Source of the DNA: an uncultured Lysobacteraceae bacterium
Lineage (GTDB): Bacteria; Pseudomonadota; Gammaproteobacteria; Xanthomonadales; Xanthomonadaceae
NCBI GenBank assembly: GCA_937897645.1
Contig: CALCNV010000018.1
Span: 1 to 50,973, forward strand
Length of the DNA stretch: 50,973 nt
Direction of reading: 5' to 3'
Positions within the stretch are counted from its first letter, which is position 1, and each line of letters starts with the position of its first letter. The notes beneath the pieces are model-generated. The model had not been told where the DNA came from and ran no database searches. It saw only the letters and a list, made by a program, of their open reading frames with translations. Shown piece by piece: positions 7,577 to 18,025 of this stretch. The position numbers were made by a program, and so were the translations under genes.

Positions 7577-8599
7577 ATGCGTGTGTTGCTCACCGTTTTG
7601 CTTGCCGCTGGCGTACTGGCGCCACTGCAGGCACAGACACCTGCAGAAGCGCCGCCAGTGCAGATGGGCGAAGACGGCGTGCTGGAGCTGGACACGATGG
7701 TGGTGACCGGCGTGCAGCCTGGTCCCGGTTTGTGGAAGGTGCGCCACGGCGACCACCTGCTGTACGTGCTGGGCACGCAGTCGCCACTCCCCAAGGGCAT
7801 CACCTGGCGGTCCGACGAGGTGACGGAAGTGCTGAAGCTTGCCGACGAGGTCATCGGCGGGCCCGGCGTGACGGTGGGTTCCGACATCGGCATCTTCCGT
7901 GGCCTCACCCTGTTGCCTTCGGCGATGAAGGCGATGAAGAACCCGGAAGGCGACAAGTTGCAGGAGGTACTCCCGCCCGAACTGTATGCGCGCTGGAGCA
8001 TGTTGAAGCAGCGCTACATGGGCCGTGACGCGGGCGTGGAAAAGAAGCGTCCCCTGGTTGCGGTCTTCGAGCTGTACCGCGAGGCGTTGTCGCGCAATGG
8101 TTTGCGCGAGGGGGGAGTCATTGATCCCGTTATCAGTGCGGCCTTGAAAGCACGCAAGATGAAACGCACGCCGGCCTTGTTGGAGATTGCCGTGGACGAT
8201 CCGCGCGCTGCGCTCGCCGATTTCCGCAAGGAAACGCTGAAGCCCGAGGACCTGGCATGTTTCCGCAAGACCCTTGATCTGATCGAGAACGATCTTCCCC
8301 AGGTCGCGGCGCGCGCGAACGCATGGGCGGTGGGCGACTGGACGGCGTTGCGTTCCGTGGCGCGGGAGGACCAGCAACTGGCCTGTCTGTCGGCCTGGTT
8401 CAATACCGAGACCGCACGCAAGCGCGGCATGACCGACATCGAGCAGCGCGTGCGTGCGAAGTGGCTGGCGACCGCTGACGCGTCCTTGCAGAAGAACAAG
8501 ATCACGTTCGCCACGCTGCCGGTGTCGCAGCTGGTCAAGCCGGACGGTTACTTGGCGGCGTTGCAGGCTAAGGGATATACGGTCGAGGCGCCTGAATAA
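7577..8599 (+). CDS. exported TraB/GumN-family protein
   Basis: 340 residues with an N-terminal signal peptide (MRVLLTVLLAAGVLAPLQAQ). The mature part has GLWKVRHGDHLLYVLGTQSP and LADEVIGGPG, resembling the TraB/GumN fold, where a GTxH-type strand begins the domain; here the motif reads GTQSPLPKG with no histidine, so a metal-dependent protease activity is doubtful. The start is ATG 7577 with AGGAGA upstream; a TTG just before it is ignored. It is monocistronic. Function unknown beyond the family. Confidence 0.8.
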   Translation: MRVLLTVLLAAGVLAPLQAQTPAEAPPVQMGEDGVLELDTMVVTGVQPGPGLWKVRHGDHLLYVLGTQSPLPKGITWRSDEVTEVLKLADEVIGGPGVTVGSDIGIFRGLTLLPSAMKAMKNPEGDKLQEVLPPELYARWSMLKQRYMGRDAGVEKKRPLVAVFELYREALSRNGLREGGVIDPVISAALKARKMKRTPALLEIAVDDPRAALADFRKETLKPEDLACFRKTLDLIENDLPQVAARANAWAVGDWTALRSVAREDQQLACLSAWFNTETARKRGMTDIEQRVRAKWLATADASLQKNKITFATLPVSQLVKPDGYLAALQAKGYTVEAPE

Positions 8600-8650
8600 G
8601 TCACTGATTTAACCAGATAGCCCTGATGCGAGCTCGGCTTGAATGAATTA

Positions 8651-9469
8651 CTAGCCTCCTGACGGATCGCGCTCCACCCTTATTATTTTTCCATCCTCAA
8701 TTTTCCAGAGTCCACCAGATGTGGAGACGTACATGGGCTTGGCTGCCCAAAGTGACCAGAACACATGCGCCTCGGTCGGCACTGGATCAAGCAAGTGCGT
8801 GACCATCATGGCCACTACGCCCGGCTCTGAACCGAGTTGGATGCAGGAGCGCGTGAAGCCCCGCTGGGTGAGCACGGACGTCCCTTCAGCTCCTATCTCT
8901 AAACGATAAGTGCCGCCCAGTGGAACAATGTTCTGCTTGGTTGTTCCTGGCAGTAGATAAACACGCCAACCAGGCAATGGAGTGTCATCGGTTGGCAGAA
9001 CAACCGGGTTATAGGTAGATGCACAAGGCGAAAACTCTGAGGAAAGGGCTGTCGAACGAGCTGCAAACGCCCTAGCCTCGAATGCTGTCAGCGCCTCCGG
9101 AGTTGCCAAAGCAACTGGTGCTCCGATTATGAAACCTCCGGTTGTAACAACCGTTCGATACAAGGCGTATTTGGTCGGGGTATCGCGCGGCCCCACAAAT
9201 GTGACTGCAATGTTCCCGTCTTTTTCCTCGGTGATCCAGCCTGCGACGCGCTTATCTTTGCGAAATTCCCGGAGTTGCATCAAGGCATCAGTTGTCACGG
9301 CAGCTGCGCGGTCGTGGACAAATATATTTTTGCCGGCAGATTCAGCTGCGGAGATGAGGGCCTGCTCCTCTGTTGGGGAGAGCGCCTCGGGCCGTTTGTC
9401 CTGCGCCACTAGGGGTGTGGCTACGAGGAGCAAAGCTAACAAAAAGGTTCGATGCACGGGAATCCTCAT
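8651..9469 (-). CDS. hypothetical exported protein
   Basis: 272 residues with a clear signal peptide (MRIPVHRTFLLALLLVATPLVAQ). The mature region starts with a charged stretch (PTEEQALISAAESAGKNIF), and has two cysteines about 50 residues apart (SPCASTY and TRSCIQLG) that could form a disulphide in the periplasm. No family is recognised. The DNA is visibly AT-richer than its neighbours, for example ATTATTTTTCCATCCTC near the 3' end, and codon use is less GC-biased. That suggests later acquisition or relaxed constraint. It is convergent with the TraB/GumN gene and separated from dxs by 52 bases. Confidence 0.75.
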   Translation of the reverse strand: MRIPVHRTFLLALLLVATPLVAQDKRPEALSPTEEQALISAAESAGKNIFVHDRAAAVTTDALMQLREFRKDKRVAGWITEEKDGNIAVTFVGPRDTPTKYALYRTVVTTGGFIIGAPVALATPEALTAFEARAFAARSTALSSEFSPCASTYNPVVLPTDDTPLPGWRVYLLPGTTKQNIVPLGGTYRLEIGAEGTSVLTQRGFTRSCIQLGSEPGVVAMMVTHLLDPVPTEAHVFWSLWAAKPMYVSTSGGLWKIEDGKIIRVERDPSGG

Positions 9470-9521
9470 CAGAAGGCCGACAATCGTATGTCGCGCAGCG
9501 TGTTCTCGGAGGATGAGGCCT

Positions 9522-11432
9522 TCAGCCGGCCGCAGTACGCGTCGGCTGCGCTACCGCAAGCTGCGGCCAACGCCCAAGCACGCTGTTACGGATTCCATCT
9601 GCATCAATCCCCGCTTCACTCAACAACTGCTCACGACTGGCATGGTGCTGGAATGCATCCGGCAGGCCAAGGTGCAGGATCGGAAGCAGCACGTTTTCCG
9701 CGTTCAGCACTTCGGCCACGCCGGAACCTGCGCCGCCCATCACCACGTTGTCCTCGACGGTGACGAAGCCTTCGTGGGTCTTCGCCAGTTCGAGGATCAA
9801 GGCGCGGTCCAGTGGCTTCACGAAGCGCATGTTGACCACGGTCAGGCCCAATTCCTTGCCGACCTGTTCGGCAGCGGCCACGGTGGAACCGAATGCGAGC
9901 AATGCCACGCGCGTGCCGCGCGTACGGACTTCGGCCTTGCCGATGGGCAACATTTCAAGCGAAGCATCCAATGCGATGCCCGGCCCGGTACCGCGCGGAT
10001 AACGCACGGCGGCGGGACCTTGGTGCTGGAAACCCGTCGTCAACATCTGCCGGCATTCGTTTTCATCGGCGGGCGCCATCACCACCATGTGCGGCACGCA
10101 GCGCAGGTAACTCAGGTCCAGGTTGCCCGCGTGCGTCGCGCCGTCCGGACCGACCACGCCACCGCGATCGATCGCGAACAGCACGTCCAGTTCCTGGATG
10201 GCCACGTCATGCACCAGCTGATCGTAGCCGCGCTGCAGGAAAGTGGAATAGATCGCAACGACAGGTTTCGCACCCTCGCAGGCCATGCCCGCCGCCAGCG
10301 TCACCGCGTGCTGTTCGGCGATGGCCACGTCGAAATAACGCGCGGGATATTCCTTGCTGAAACGCACCAGCCCGGAACCCTCGCGCATCGCCGGCGTGAT
10401 CGCCAGCAGCTTGGGATCGGCGGCCGCCATGTCGCACAGCCAGTCACCGAACACATCCGTGTAGGTCGGCTTCTTCGCGCCGCCCTTGCTGACCAGTCCC
10501 TTCTCGGGATCGAACGGCCCCACCGCGTGGTAGCCGATCTGGTCGCCTTCGGCCAGTTCGTAGCCTTTGCCCTTGGTGGTGATGATGTGCAGCAACTGCG
10601 GGCCTTTGAGCGTCTGCAGCGTCTTCAGCGCGCTGACCAGGGCGGGCACGTTGTGGCCATCGATGGGTCCCGTGTAGTGGAAGCCCATCTCTTCGAACAG
10701 CGTGGACGGCACGAACATGCCCTTCCAGTGTTCTTCCCAGCGGCGCATGAAACGCGCCGGCGGCTTGCGCTTGTCGCCGAGCAGTTTCTTTCCGCTTTCA
10801 CGCAGCGCGTTGAGCGTGCGGCTGCTGCTGATGCGGCCCAGCATCTTGGTGAGGCCGCCGACGTTCTCCGAAATCGACATCTGGTTGTCGTTGAGCACCA
10901 CCAGCAGGTTGGGCTCGGGATCTTCCATGCCGCCCGCGTGGTTGAGCGCCTCGAAGGCCATGCCCGCGGTCATCGCGCCGTCGCCGATGACGGCCACCAC
11001 GCGTCGCGCATTTCCAGCCTGCGCGTTGGCGATGGCCATGCCCAGCGCGGCGGAAATCGAGGTGGAGGAATGACCGACGCCAAAGGTGTCGTAGTCGCTT
11101 TCTTCACGCTTCGGGAATGGTGCGACGCCATCGGCCTGCTTGACCGTGTGGATCTGGTCACGGCGGCCAGTGAGGATCTTGTGCGGGTAGGTCTGGTGGC
11201 CCACGTCCCAGACTAGGCGGTCGTCAGGCGTGTTGTAGAGATAGTGCAGGGCCACCGTGAGTTCGATCACCCCCAACCCCGCGCCGAAATGCCCGCCGCT
11301 CTTGCCCACGGATTCGATCAGGTAAGCGCGCAACTCGTCTGCAATGGTGGTCAGTTCGGATTCGTCGAACTGGCGCAGGTCGGCAGGTACATCGATGCGG
11401 GACAGGCGCGGATAGCGGGTGGGGTCGATCAT
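9522..11432 (-). CDS. dxs: 1-deoxy-D-xylulose-5-phosphate synthase
   Basis: 636 residues, full length. It condenses pyruvate and glyceraldehyde 3-phosphate with thiamine diphosphate, the first step of the MEP isoprenoid pathway, and also feeds thiamine and pyridoxal synthesis. Seen are WDVGHQTYPHKILTGRRD, the ThDP-binding stretch VIGDGAMTAGMAFEALNHAG with NDNQMSISENVGG, the transketolase pyrimidine-binding segment FDVAIAEQHAVTLAAGMA and DRGGVVGPDGATHAGNLD. ATG 11432 (MIDPTRYPRLSRI) is preferred; an upstream ATG at 11516 lies in the REP pair. Gene stands singly on the minus strand. Confidence 0.98.
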   Translation of the reverse strand: MIDPTRYPRLSRIDVPADLRQFDESELTTIADELRAYLIESVGKSGGHFGAGLGVIELTVALHYLYNTPDDRLVWDVGHQTYPHKILTGRRDQIHTVKQADGVAPFPKREESDYDTFGVGHSSTSISAALGMAIANAQAGNARRVVAVIGDGAMTAGMAFEALNHAGGMEDPEPNLLVVLNDNQMSISENVGGLTKMLGRISSSRTLNALRESGKKLLGDKRKPPARFMRRWEEHWKGMFVPSTLFEEMGFHYTGPIDGHNVPALVSALKTLQTLKGPQLLHIITTKGKGYELAEGDQIGYHAVGPFDPEKGLVSKGGAKKPTYTDVFGDWLCDMAAADPKLLAITPAMREGSGLVRFSKEYPARYFDVAIAEQHAVTLAAGMACEGAKPVVAIYSTFLQRGYDQLVHDVAIQELDVLFAIDRGGVVGPDGATHAGNLDLSYLRCVPHMVVMAPADENECRQMLTTGFQHQGPAAVRYPRGTGPGIALDASLEMLPIGKAEVRTRGTRVALLAFGSTVAAAEQVGKELGLTVVNMRFVKPLDRALILELAKTHEGFVTVEDNVVMGGAGSGVAEVLNAENVLLPILHLGLPDAFQHHASREQLLSEAGIDADGIRNSVLGRWPQLAVAQPTRTAAG

Positions 11433-11477
11433 GCCGACCATTTTCCTCCCCATTGCGGGGGTGGGCAAGCAAACCTG

Positions 11478-11554
11478 GTAGGAGCGCCCCATGGGCGCGA
11501 GCTTTCCATCACGCACGCGTCAACAAAGAGCTCGCGCCCATGGGGCGCTCCTAC
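11478..11554. repeat. GTAG-headed REP pair, subtype A (copy 1)
   Basis: The left arm begins GTAGGAGCGCCCCATGGGCG and the right arm is its inverted copy ending GCGCTCCTAC. Total 77 bases, with a variable middle. It lies between the dxs start and the HNH gene stop. Nearly identical pairs occur at 12275, 14183 and 42121. Confidence 0.92.
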
Positions 11555-11564
11555 CGGGTCTCGT

Positions 11565-12218
11565 TCAGGCGGAAAGCTTGGAGCGCTTGGGCAAATGCGC
11601 CTTCAGGAACGCCATCTGGTCGGCCAGGATGTTGCGGTTGGACAGGATCAGGTGCTCGATCCAGCTCGGCCGGTAAGGCACCGCCAGCAGTGGCATGTTG
11701 GCCTGCTGCGGGGTGCGGTTGCTCTTGCGTGAATTGCAGTGGAAGCAGGCGGTGACCACGTTTTCCCAGGTGTCGCGGCCGCCCTTGGACAGCGGTAGCA
11801 CATGGTCGCGGGTCAGGCTTGGGCGTGAGAACTCGTGGCCGCAGTAGAGGCACAACTGGGCATCGCGCGCGAACAGGGCGGTATTGGTCAGGGTAGGCGT
11901 GGGCGACAGCGCCTGCGCGCGCGCATGGCCGCGGGAGGCGACGATGGGGTGCAGTTCGATGACGCTCTGTTCGCCAGTCATGCGGCTGGTGCCGCCGTGC
12001 ACGCGCAGGCAGGGCTCGCCCAGGGTCCAGGCGACGGCATCGCGCGCATACAGGCAGGTGGCGTCCTGCCAGTTGATCCAGTCCAGCACGCGGCCGTGCG
12101 CATCCAGCGACAGCAGGCGCACGGTGGCGGAACGGGAGGAGGGATGGGCCGCAAGGCCGATGGGGGTAACGAGGCCCCCGGTGCCGATCATTTGAAGCTG
12201 GCTAGTGTCTGCTTCCAT
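11565..12218 (-). CDS. HNH endonuclease family protein
   Basis: 217 residues. The C-terminal half is an HNH_5-type domain: a zinc knuckle C123-x2-C126 (CLYCGHEF), D138-H139 (TRDHVLPLSKGG), N153 (WENVVTACFHCN) and a second pair C158/C161, then SRKSNRTP. The N-terminal 100 residues carry no motif I recognise. Such McrA-like HNH proteins are common chromosomal genes in proteobacteria with unknown biological substrate. No restriction methylase or phage gene is adjacent, so this is not obviously a defence system. Both flanking gaps hold REP pairs. Confidence 0.88.
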   Translation of the reverse strand: MEADTSQLQMIGTGGLVTPIGLAAHPSSRSATVRLLSLDAHGRVLDWINWQDATCLYARDAVAWTLGEPCLRVHGGTSRMTGEQSVIELHPIVASRGHARAQALSPTPTLTNTALFARDAQLCLYCGHEFSRPSLTRDHVLPLSKGGRDTWENVVTACFHCNSRKSNRTPQQANMPLLAVPYRPSWIEHLILSNRNILADQMAFLKAHLPKRSKLSA

Positions 12219-12274
12219 CGGGGAAACAGGTTATACCTAAATGTTGACGTTTTGTGTATCGCCCAGCCGCTGTT

Positions 12275-12352
12275 GTAGGAGCGCCCCATGGGCGCGAGCT
12301 CTATGAATGCGTGGACCTGGGACAAGAGCTCGCGTCCATGGGGCGCTCCTAC
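12275..12352. repeat. GTAG-headed REP pair, subtype A (copy 2)
   Basis: 78 bases, same arms as copy 1, except one substitution in the right arm (CGCGTCCATGGGG). It lies in the gap between the HNH gene and the acyl-CoA dehydrogenase. Confidence 0.92.
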
Positions 12353-12358
12353 AGGGGA

Positions 12359-14149
<1,791 letters not shown>

Positions 14150-14182
14150 GCGTCAATGGGCTCTGTGGTTTTCAGGGATGTC

Positions 14183-14260
14183 GTAGGAGCGCCCCATGGG
14201 CGCGAGCTCTTCGATAGAGTGCATGGAAGGCAAGAGCTCGCGCCCATGGGGCGCTCCTAC
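14183..14260. repeat. GTAG-headed REP pair, subtype A (copy 3)
   Basis: 78 bases with both arms matching copy 1. It fills the gap between the acyl-CoA dehydrogenase start and the lipoprotein stop. Confidence 0.92.
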
Positions 14261-14268
14261 CAGGAAGG

Positions 14269-14745
14269 TCAGCGCAGTACGCCGTCTAGGCCGGGTACCG
14301 GATTGAGGGTGTTGTTGCTCTTGATGTCGAACGTACGCGACTTGCCTTCTTCGGGTACCGCGTCAAGCGTGCCTTTCAGCGCATAGGCCAATGGACGGCG
14401 TCCCGCCAGCGCGTCGGCCACCACGATGCGTGCTTCCACCGTGGGCTTGAAGGGCAGGGTGACCACGTCGGCGGATTCCGGGCCGATGGAAATCTGCGGC
14501 GCACCCTGCAAGGTGCCGGCAGGCTGGTCACTGACGGTGATGGCCAGCGTGGCGCTGGTGAAGCGCATGGGAATGCTGCTGTAGTTCTGCAGGCGCAGGT
14601 CGACCGACCAGCTGCCATCGGCATTGACGGTCAGCTGCTGGATGCTGGCTGCCGGTGGTGACACGCGGCGCACCGGCCCGCTGCTGCAGGCTGCAAGCGC
14701 GGCGCATAGAAGCAAGAGTGAAGCCCAGGCAAGACCACGGTTCAT
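14269..14745 (-). CDS. LEA14/WHy-like lipoprotein
   Basis: 158 residues from ATG 14745 (MNRGLAWAS), which sits seven bases after AGAAG; an ATG at 14751 is possible. A signal peptide ends in the lipobox LAAC followed by SSG, so the protein is probably lipidated and kept in the envelope. The mature domain (QQLTVNADGSWSVDLRLQNY, FTSATLAITVSDQPAGTL, DVVTLPFKPT) resembles the late-embryogenesis-abundant type 2 beta-sandwich. Members are proposed to help in desiccation or stress; here the role is unknown. The lipocalin gene lies 57 bases upstream on the same strand. Confidence 0.75.
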   Translation of the reverse strand: MNRGLAWASLLLLCAALAACSSGPVRRVSPPAASIQQLTVNADGSWSVDLRLQNYSSIPMRFTSATLAITVSDQPAGTLQGAPQISIGPESADVVTLPFKPTVEARIVVADALAGRRPLAYALKGTLDAVPEEGKSRTFDIKSNNTLNPVPGLDGVLR

Positions 14746-14802
14746 ACGCATACTTCTGCATCTCGATGCAGGCAAGGATACTACGGCGTATGGGGCTGGT
14801 TC

Positions 14803-15348
14803 CTATCGCAGTGGCGCGGACATGATCAACGGGTTCAGGTCATAGCCCATGGCGATGGCGCGCGCCTTGATCTGTTCGAACAGCTTGCGATCCATGGTCG
14901 GCTCGCGCGCGAGTATCCACAGGTAGTCGCGATCCGGTTCGCCCACCACGGCCCAGGTGTAGCCGGGATCCTTGTCGATGACCCAGTAGTCGGCCCATAC
15001 GAAGGGCAGCCACGACAGCCAATCCGGCGCAAAACGTACTTCAAGGCGACCGGGGTGTCCTTCGACCCTACGTGCGACACCCTCCGCCACGCTGGTCTCA
15101 CCGTCTGCGGTGCGACAGGCATTGCGCACGCCGACCAGGTCGTCGTCTCGCAGCGTGTAGGACGCGGTCACGTCGCCGGCGCACTTGTCCTGGAATGACA
15201 TCGGCAATCGCGCGATTTCGTACCACTGGCCGGCGTAGCGCGAAATATCCAGGTTGGGCACGGAGGTGACCGGATTGGCGGCATGGGCAGCCGGGGCCAG
15301 GCAGGCCAGCAGGCAGGCCAGCAAGGACGGGGCGATCAGGCTACGCAT
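14803..15348 (-). CDS. bacterial lipocalin (Blc-like)
   Basis: 181 residues with a cleavable signal (AHA followed by ANPVTS); internal LLAC sequences might act as a lipobox, but no classical one stands out. The GxW lipocalin signature is at G40-W42 (YAGQWYEIARLP), followed by KCAGDVTASYTLRDD and, near the C-terminus, DYLWILAREPTM, all as in Blc/apolipoprotein D proteins. Blc binds lysophospholipids or fatty acids at the outer membrane and is linked to stationary-phase membrane repair. Likely co-transcribed with the LEA-like lipoprotein. Confidence 0.92.
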   Translation of the reverse strand: MRSLIAPSLLACLLACLAPAAHAANPVTSVPNLDISRYAGQWYEIARLPMSFQDKCAGDVTASYTLRDDDLVGVRNACRTADGETSVAEGVARRVEGHPGRLEVRFAPDWLSWLPFVWADYWVIDKDPGYTWAVVGEPDRDYLWILAREPTMDRKLFEQIKARAIAMGYDLNPLIMSAPLR

Positions 15349-15504
15349 GCGGCGGCTCCGGGTTGGAAGCGCAGCTTATGGGGCTTGCCGGTGCGATATG
15401 TAAAGCAGTTGTTGGCTGGTATCCGTTTGCTGGAAGGCATCTTGCCGGCTGGCCTGCGCGGATTTCCGTAGGGCCCCCCGCGATATTCCGAAGGGGCTGC
15501 AGTG

Positions 15505-15717
15505 TCAGCCGTAGGTGCTGACTCGTTCGGTCACGGCACCTTCGGTTTCCACTTCCACCCCGGTCGGTTCGTTGGAATAGATATGCCGGGCCTCCGCGAT
15601 GGTGTTGGCGACCTCGATGGCGGCGGATTTCTCAGGAAACCAGAACACGGGCCTGCCCTGGTCCAGCAGTTTCCAGCCTTCATACGACGGGCGAAGCATC
15701 AGCACGGATCGTTTCAT
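15505..15717 (-). CDS. small DUF2188-like protein
   Basis: 70 residues, starting MKRSVLMLRPSYEGWKLLDQ at 15717. The pattern, a GW strand, a FPEKSAAIEVANTIAEARH helix and a short ERVSTYG ending, resembles the DUF2188 family, small proteins of unknown function. A longer open frame upstream to 16119 runs through the tRNA-Phe gene and is not coding. It stands alone; no ribosome binding site stronger than average was noted. Confidence 0.65.
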   Translation of the reverse strand: MKRSVLMLRPSYEGWKLLDQGRPVFWFPEKSAAIEVANTIAEARHIYSNEPTGVEVETEGAVTERVSTYG

Positions 15718-15953
15718 GGACTTACCCCAGGCTCTGGCGAAGCGCTCTGCGATGCAGCTTCGCCTGCGGTACAACGCAGCACTCTGCTCCCTGTGCGTGG
15801 GTGCCTCCATGGCAAGGCCAGAGTGCCGGGCATGCCGGGCGGGCGCAGTCAGGGGACGGTGCGGCGCAGGGTAGGGAAAGTCTGACGGGTTGCCGCGCAG
15901 CGCCCACGCCCGTATCATGCCGCCCCTCACTTCGGCTCGGCCGGTTGTGCAGT

Positions 15954-16029
15954 GGCCGGGTAGCTCAGTCGGTAGAGCAAGGGATTGAAAATCCCTGTGT
16001 CGGGGGTTCGATTCCCTCCCCGGCCACCA
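15954..16029 (+). tRNA. tRNA-Phe (anticodon GAA)
   Basis: A 76-base cloverleaf with encoded CCA. The acceptor GGCCGGG pairs with CCCGGCC, the anticodon stem AGGGA/TCCCT encloses TTGAAAA with GAA at 15987-15989, and the T-arm is GGGGGTTCGATTCCCTC. An intrinsic terminator follows at 16059. Confidence 0.97.
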
Positions 16030-16058
16030 TTTTGGTGGCGTGCAAAGTGTTGATATGA

Positions 16059-16088
16059 AAGGGTTTCCAGCGGTGGAAGCCCTTTTTT
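16059..16088 (+). terminator. intrinsic terminator after tRNA-Phe
   Basis: An 11-bp stem (AAGGGTTTCCA with TGGAAGCCCTT, one U-G pair) with GCGG loop and a T-run immediately after. Confidence 0.88.
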
Positions 16089-16219
16089 GTTGCAGGGTCG
16101 GGTGTGGCGCAGCAAGCAACCTGTGCGCTGAATGGGGTGGAGTGGGGTAGGTGTTGGCGATGCGTGGCCCAGGCGCATCATGCGGGTGCCCGCTTCATTT
16201 TCCGCATCCGGAGATTCCC

Positions 16220-16669
16220 ATGAAACGAATTCTGCTCCTTGCCATGTTCCTCGCCGTGGGCGCTTGTGCCAGTACGCCCAGGCAGACCGATGCCGAAAAA
16301 CTTGCCCTGTACCGGGCACATTCCGGGGAACCCGTCAACGATTTCCAGTATTTCGGCAGCATCAATGGCTGGAGCCCGATCGGTGACAGCGCCTTGATGG
16401 TCTGGACCAAGCCCAGCCAGGCCTACCTGCTGGAACTGTTCGGGCCTTGCACCGACCTCGGCTCTGCGCCGGCGATCAGCCTGAGCAATTCAATGGGCCG
16501 GGTGTCATCGCGTTTCGACAGCGTGCATGTGCTGGGTGGAGGCGGCAACAGCACGATGCGTATCCCGTGCCGTATTGAAACCATACGGCCGTTGGACGTG
16601 AAGGCATTGAGACAGGCGCAGCAGGAACTGCGCGAGGCCAAGGTAGTGGAGCGGGCAGCGGCAGGCTGA
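16220..16669 (+). CDS. DUF6491-type lipoprotein
   Basis: 149 residues. MKRILLLAMFLAVGACAS is a lipoprotein signal with lipobox VGAC. The mature part contains ALYRAHSGEPVNDFQYFGSI and LLELFGPCTDLGSAPAISL with two later cysteines (C at GPC and IPC) and ends with a charged helix. It resembles small envelope lipoproteins common in Xanthomonadaceae (DUF6491). Function unknown. The start at 16220 is chosen because upstream codons from 16151 are not signal-like. Confidence 0.75.
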   Translation: MKRILLLAMFLAVGACASTPRQTDAEKLALYRAHSGEPVNDFQYFGSINGWSPIGDSALMVWTKPSQAYLLELFGPCTDLGSAPAISLSNSMGRVSSRFDSVHVLGGGGNSTMRIPCRIETIRPLDVKALRQAQQELREAKVVERAAAG

Positions 16670-16700
16670 TTGCCTGCGCTTCCCGCAATCGCGGCAAGAC

Positions 16701-16970
16701 TTATTCTTCCGCAACGTATCCCGCAGGTTTCTCCGCACCGCCGCCGAACAGGAATTTCTCCAGCTCTGCTTCAAGGAATGCGCGGTGTTTCGGGTCGCGT
16801 GGTGACAGCCGGTTCTCGTTGATCAGCATGGTCTGGTGCGCCAGCCATGCGGCCCAGGCGGGCTTGCCGATATGCGCGTAGATGCGCTGGCCGAGTTCGC
16901 CGGGATACGGAACGAAATCCAGGCCGTCGGCATCGTGTTTTTCGTAGTCGCAATGGATGGTTCTTGGCAT
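16701..16970 (-). CDS. yggX: oxidative damage protection protein / Fe(II)-trafficking protein
   Basis: 89 residues. MPRTIHCDYEKHDADGLDFV followed by YPGELGQRIYAHIGKPAWAAW and LSPRDPKHRAFLEAELEKFL are characteristic of YggX, including the single conserved Cys7. It protects iron-sulphur proteins from oxidation in the cytoplasm. It begins only two bases after the mutY stop, as in E. coli where mutY-yggX is an operon; MutY itself carries a 4Fe-4S cluster, which gives a functional link. Confidence 0.96.
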   Translation of the reverse strand: MPRTIHCDYEKHDADGLDFVPYPGELGQRIYAHIGKPAWAAWLAHQTMLINENRLSPRDPKHRAFLEAELEKFLFGGGAEKPAGYVAEE

Positions 16971-16972
16971 GG

Positions 16973-18025
16973 TCAGCCCTGGTCGCGGAGGAGTTTGCGG
17001 ATCGGTGCGGGAAGTCCCAGCGAAACGAGATCGCCACGCGCTACCCAACGCAGGTCGTCATTCTCGCGCACCCGCTCCTGCGCGGCGAGCGCCCGCCACA
17101 GCAGCGGCTGCATGCGCAGGCGGTAATGCGAAAAGGAATGCAGGATTTCAGCCAGAGGCTCCGCGTGGTCGTAGTCGCCATGCATGTGCGCGGAAAACCA
17201 CTGGCGCGCCTGTTCGTGGTCATCGGCTTCGGGCAGTGACCACAGTGACGCCCAGATACCAACGGGGGGCCTCCGCTGCAACAGGATTTCACCGCTGCCG
17301 TTTTCAAGCAGCAGCATGAAGGCGCTGCGTTCGGGCAATGGCTTGCCGGGTCGCGGGGTCGGCAGTTCTTCGACGCGACCCTCGCGCAGCGCCACGCAGT
17401 CTTCCCGCAGCACGCACTGCATGCAGGCCGGATTCTGGCGCGTGCACAGGGTCGCGCCGAAATCCATCTGCGCCTGGGTGTAGTCGGCCATGCGCTCGCC
17501 TGGAAGGTGCTCGCGTGCAAGTATCCACAGTTGTTTCTCCACAGCGGGCGTATTCGGCCAGCCGGCAATGCCGTGGTAACGCGCGAGCACGCGCTTGACG
17601 TTGCCGTCGAGAATCGCGAAACGGTCGCCCCAAGCCTGCGCAAGGATGGCGCCGGCGGTGCTGCGCCCAATGCCGGGCAGTGCGACCAGGGCGTCGTAGT
17701 CACGTGGCAGTTCGCCATCGTGCAACTCCACGCACAGGCGCGCGATGGCATGCAGGTTGCGGGCGCGGGCGTAGTAGCCCAGTCCCGACCATTGCGCCAG
17801 GACTTCATCAAGTGATGCGCCTGCCAGTGCGGGCAAGTCAGGGAAAACGGAAACAAAACGCTCGAAATAAGGTGTCGCCGTCTTCACCTGCGTCTGTTGC
17901 AGCATGATTTCCGCCAGCCATACGCGGTAGGGCGCGCGCGGGTGTTGCCAGGGCAGATCGTGGCGACCGGACTGATCGAACCAGGCAAGTAGGCGCGACG
18001 CGAAGCTGTCAGTTGCCTCGTTCAT
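16973..18025 (-). CDS. mutY: A/G-specific adenine DNA glycosylase
   Basis: 350 residues. It removes adenine mispaired with 8-oxoguanine. Seen are E39 in LAEIMLQQTQV (catalytic acid), the helix-hairpin-helix LPGIGRSTAGAI with the aspartate of LDGNVKRVLAR, and the cluster ligands C-x6-C-x2-C-x5-C (CTRQNPACMQCVLREDC). The C-terminal NUDIX-like domain (about 230-350, LLLENGSGEILLQRRPP) recognises 8-oxoG. ATG 18025 (MNEATDSFASRLL) overlaps the previous gene's stop as ATGA, implying translational coupling. Confidence 0.98.
   Translation of the reverse strand: MNEATDSFASRLLAWFDQSGRHDLPWQHPRAPYRVWLAEIMLQQTQVKTATPYFERFVSVFPDLPALAGASLDEVLAQWSGLGYYARARNLHAIARLCVELHDGELPRDYDALVALPGIGRSTAGAILAQAWGDRFAILDGNVKRVLARYHGIAGWPNTPAVEKQLWILAREHLPGERMADYTQAQMDFGATLCTRQNPACMQCVLREDCVALREGRVEELPTPRPGKPLPERSAFMLLLENGSGEILLQRRPPVGIWASLWSLPEADDHEQARQWFSAHMHGDYDHAEPLAEILHSFSHYRLRMQPLLWRALAAQERVRENDDLRWVARGDLVSLGLPAPIRKLLRDQG

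Noticed and set aside
9129..11216. 695-codon plus-strand frame opposite dxs and the exported orphan
   Set aside because: It spans two real genes in antisense and shows no domain; high GC removes stop codons from this frame.
11565..12218. HNH protein as part of a restriction or defence island
   Set aside because: No methylase, specificity, helicase or phage-like gene is adjacent; surrounding genes are metabolic and envelope genes.
15505..16119. 204-codon minus-strand protein
   Set aside because: The upstream two thirds run antisense through tRNA-Phe and its terminator; only the last 70 codons look like a gene and are reported.
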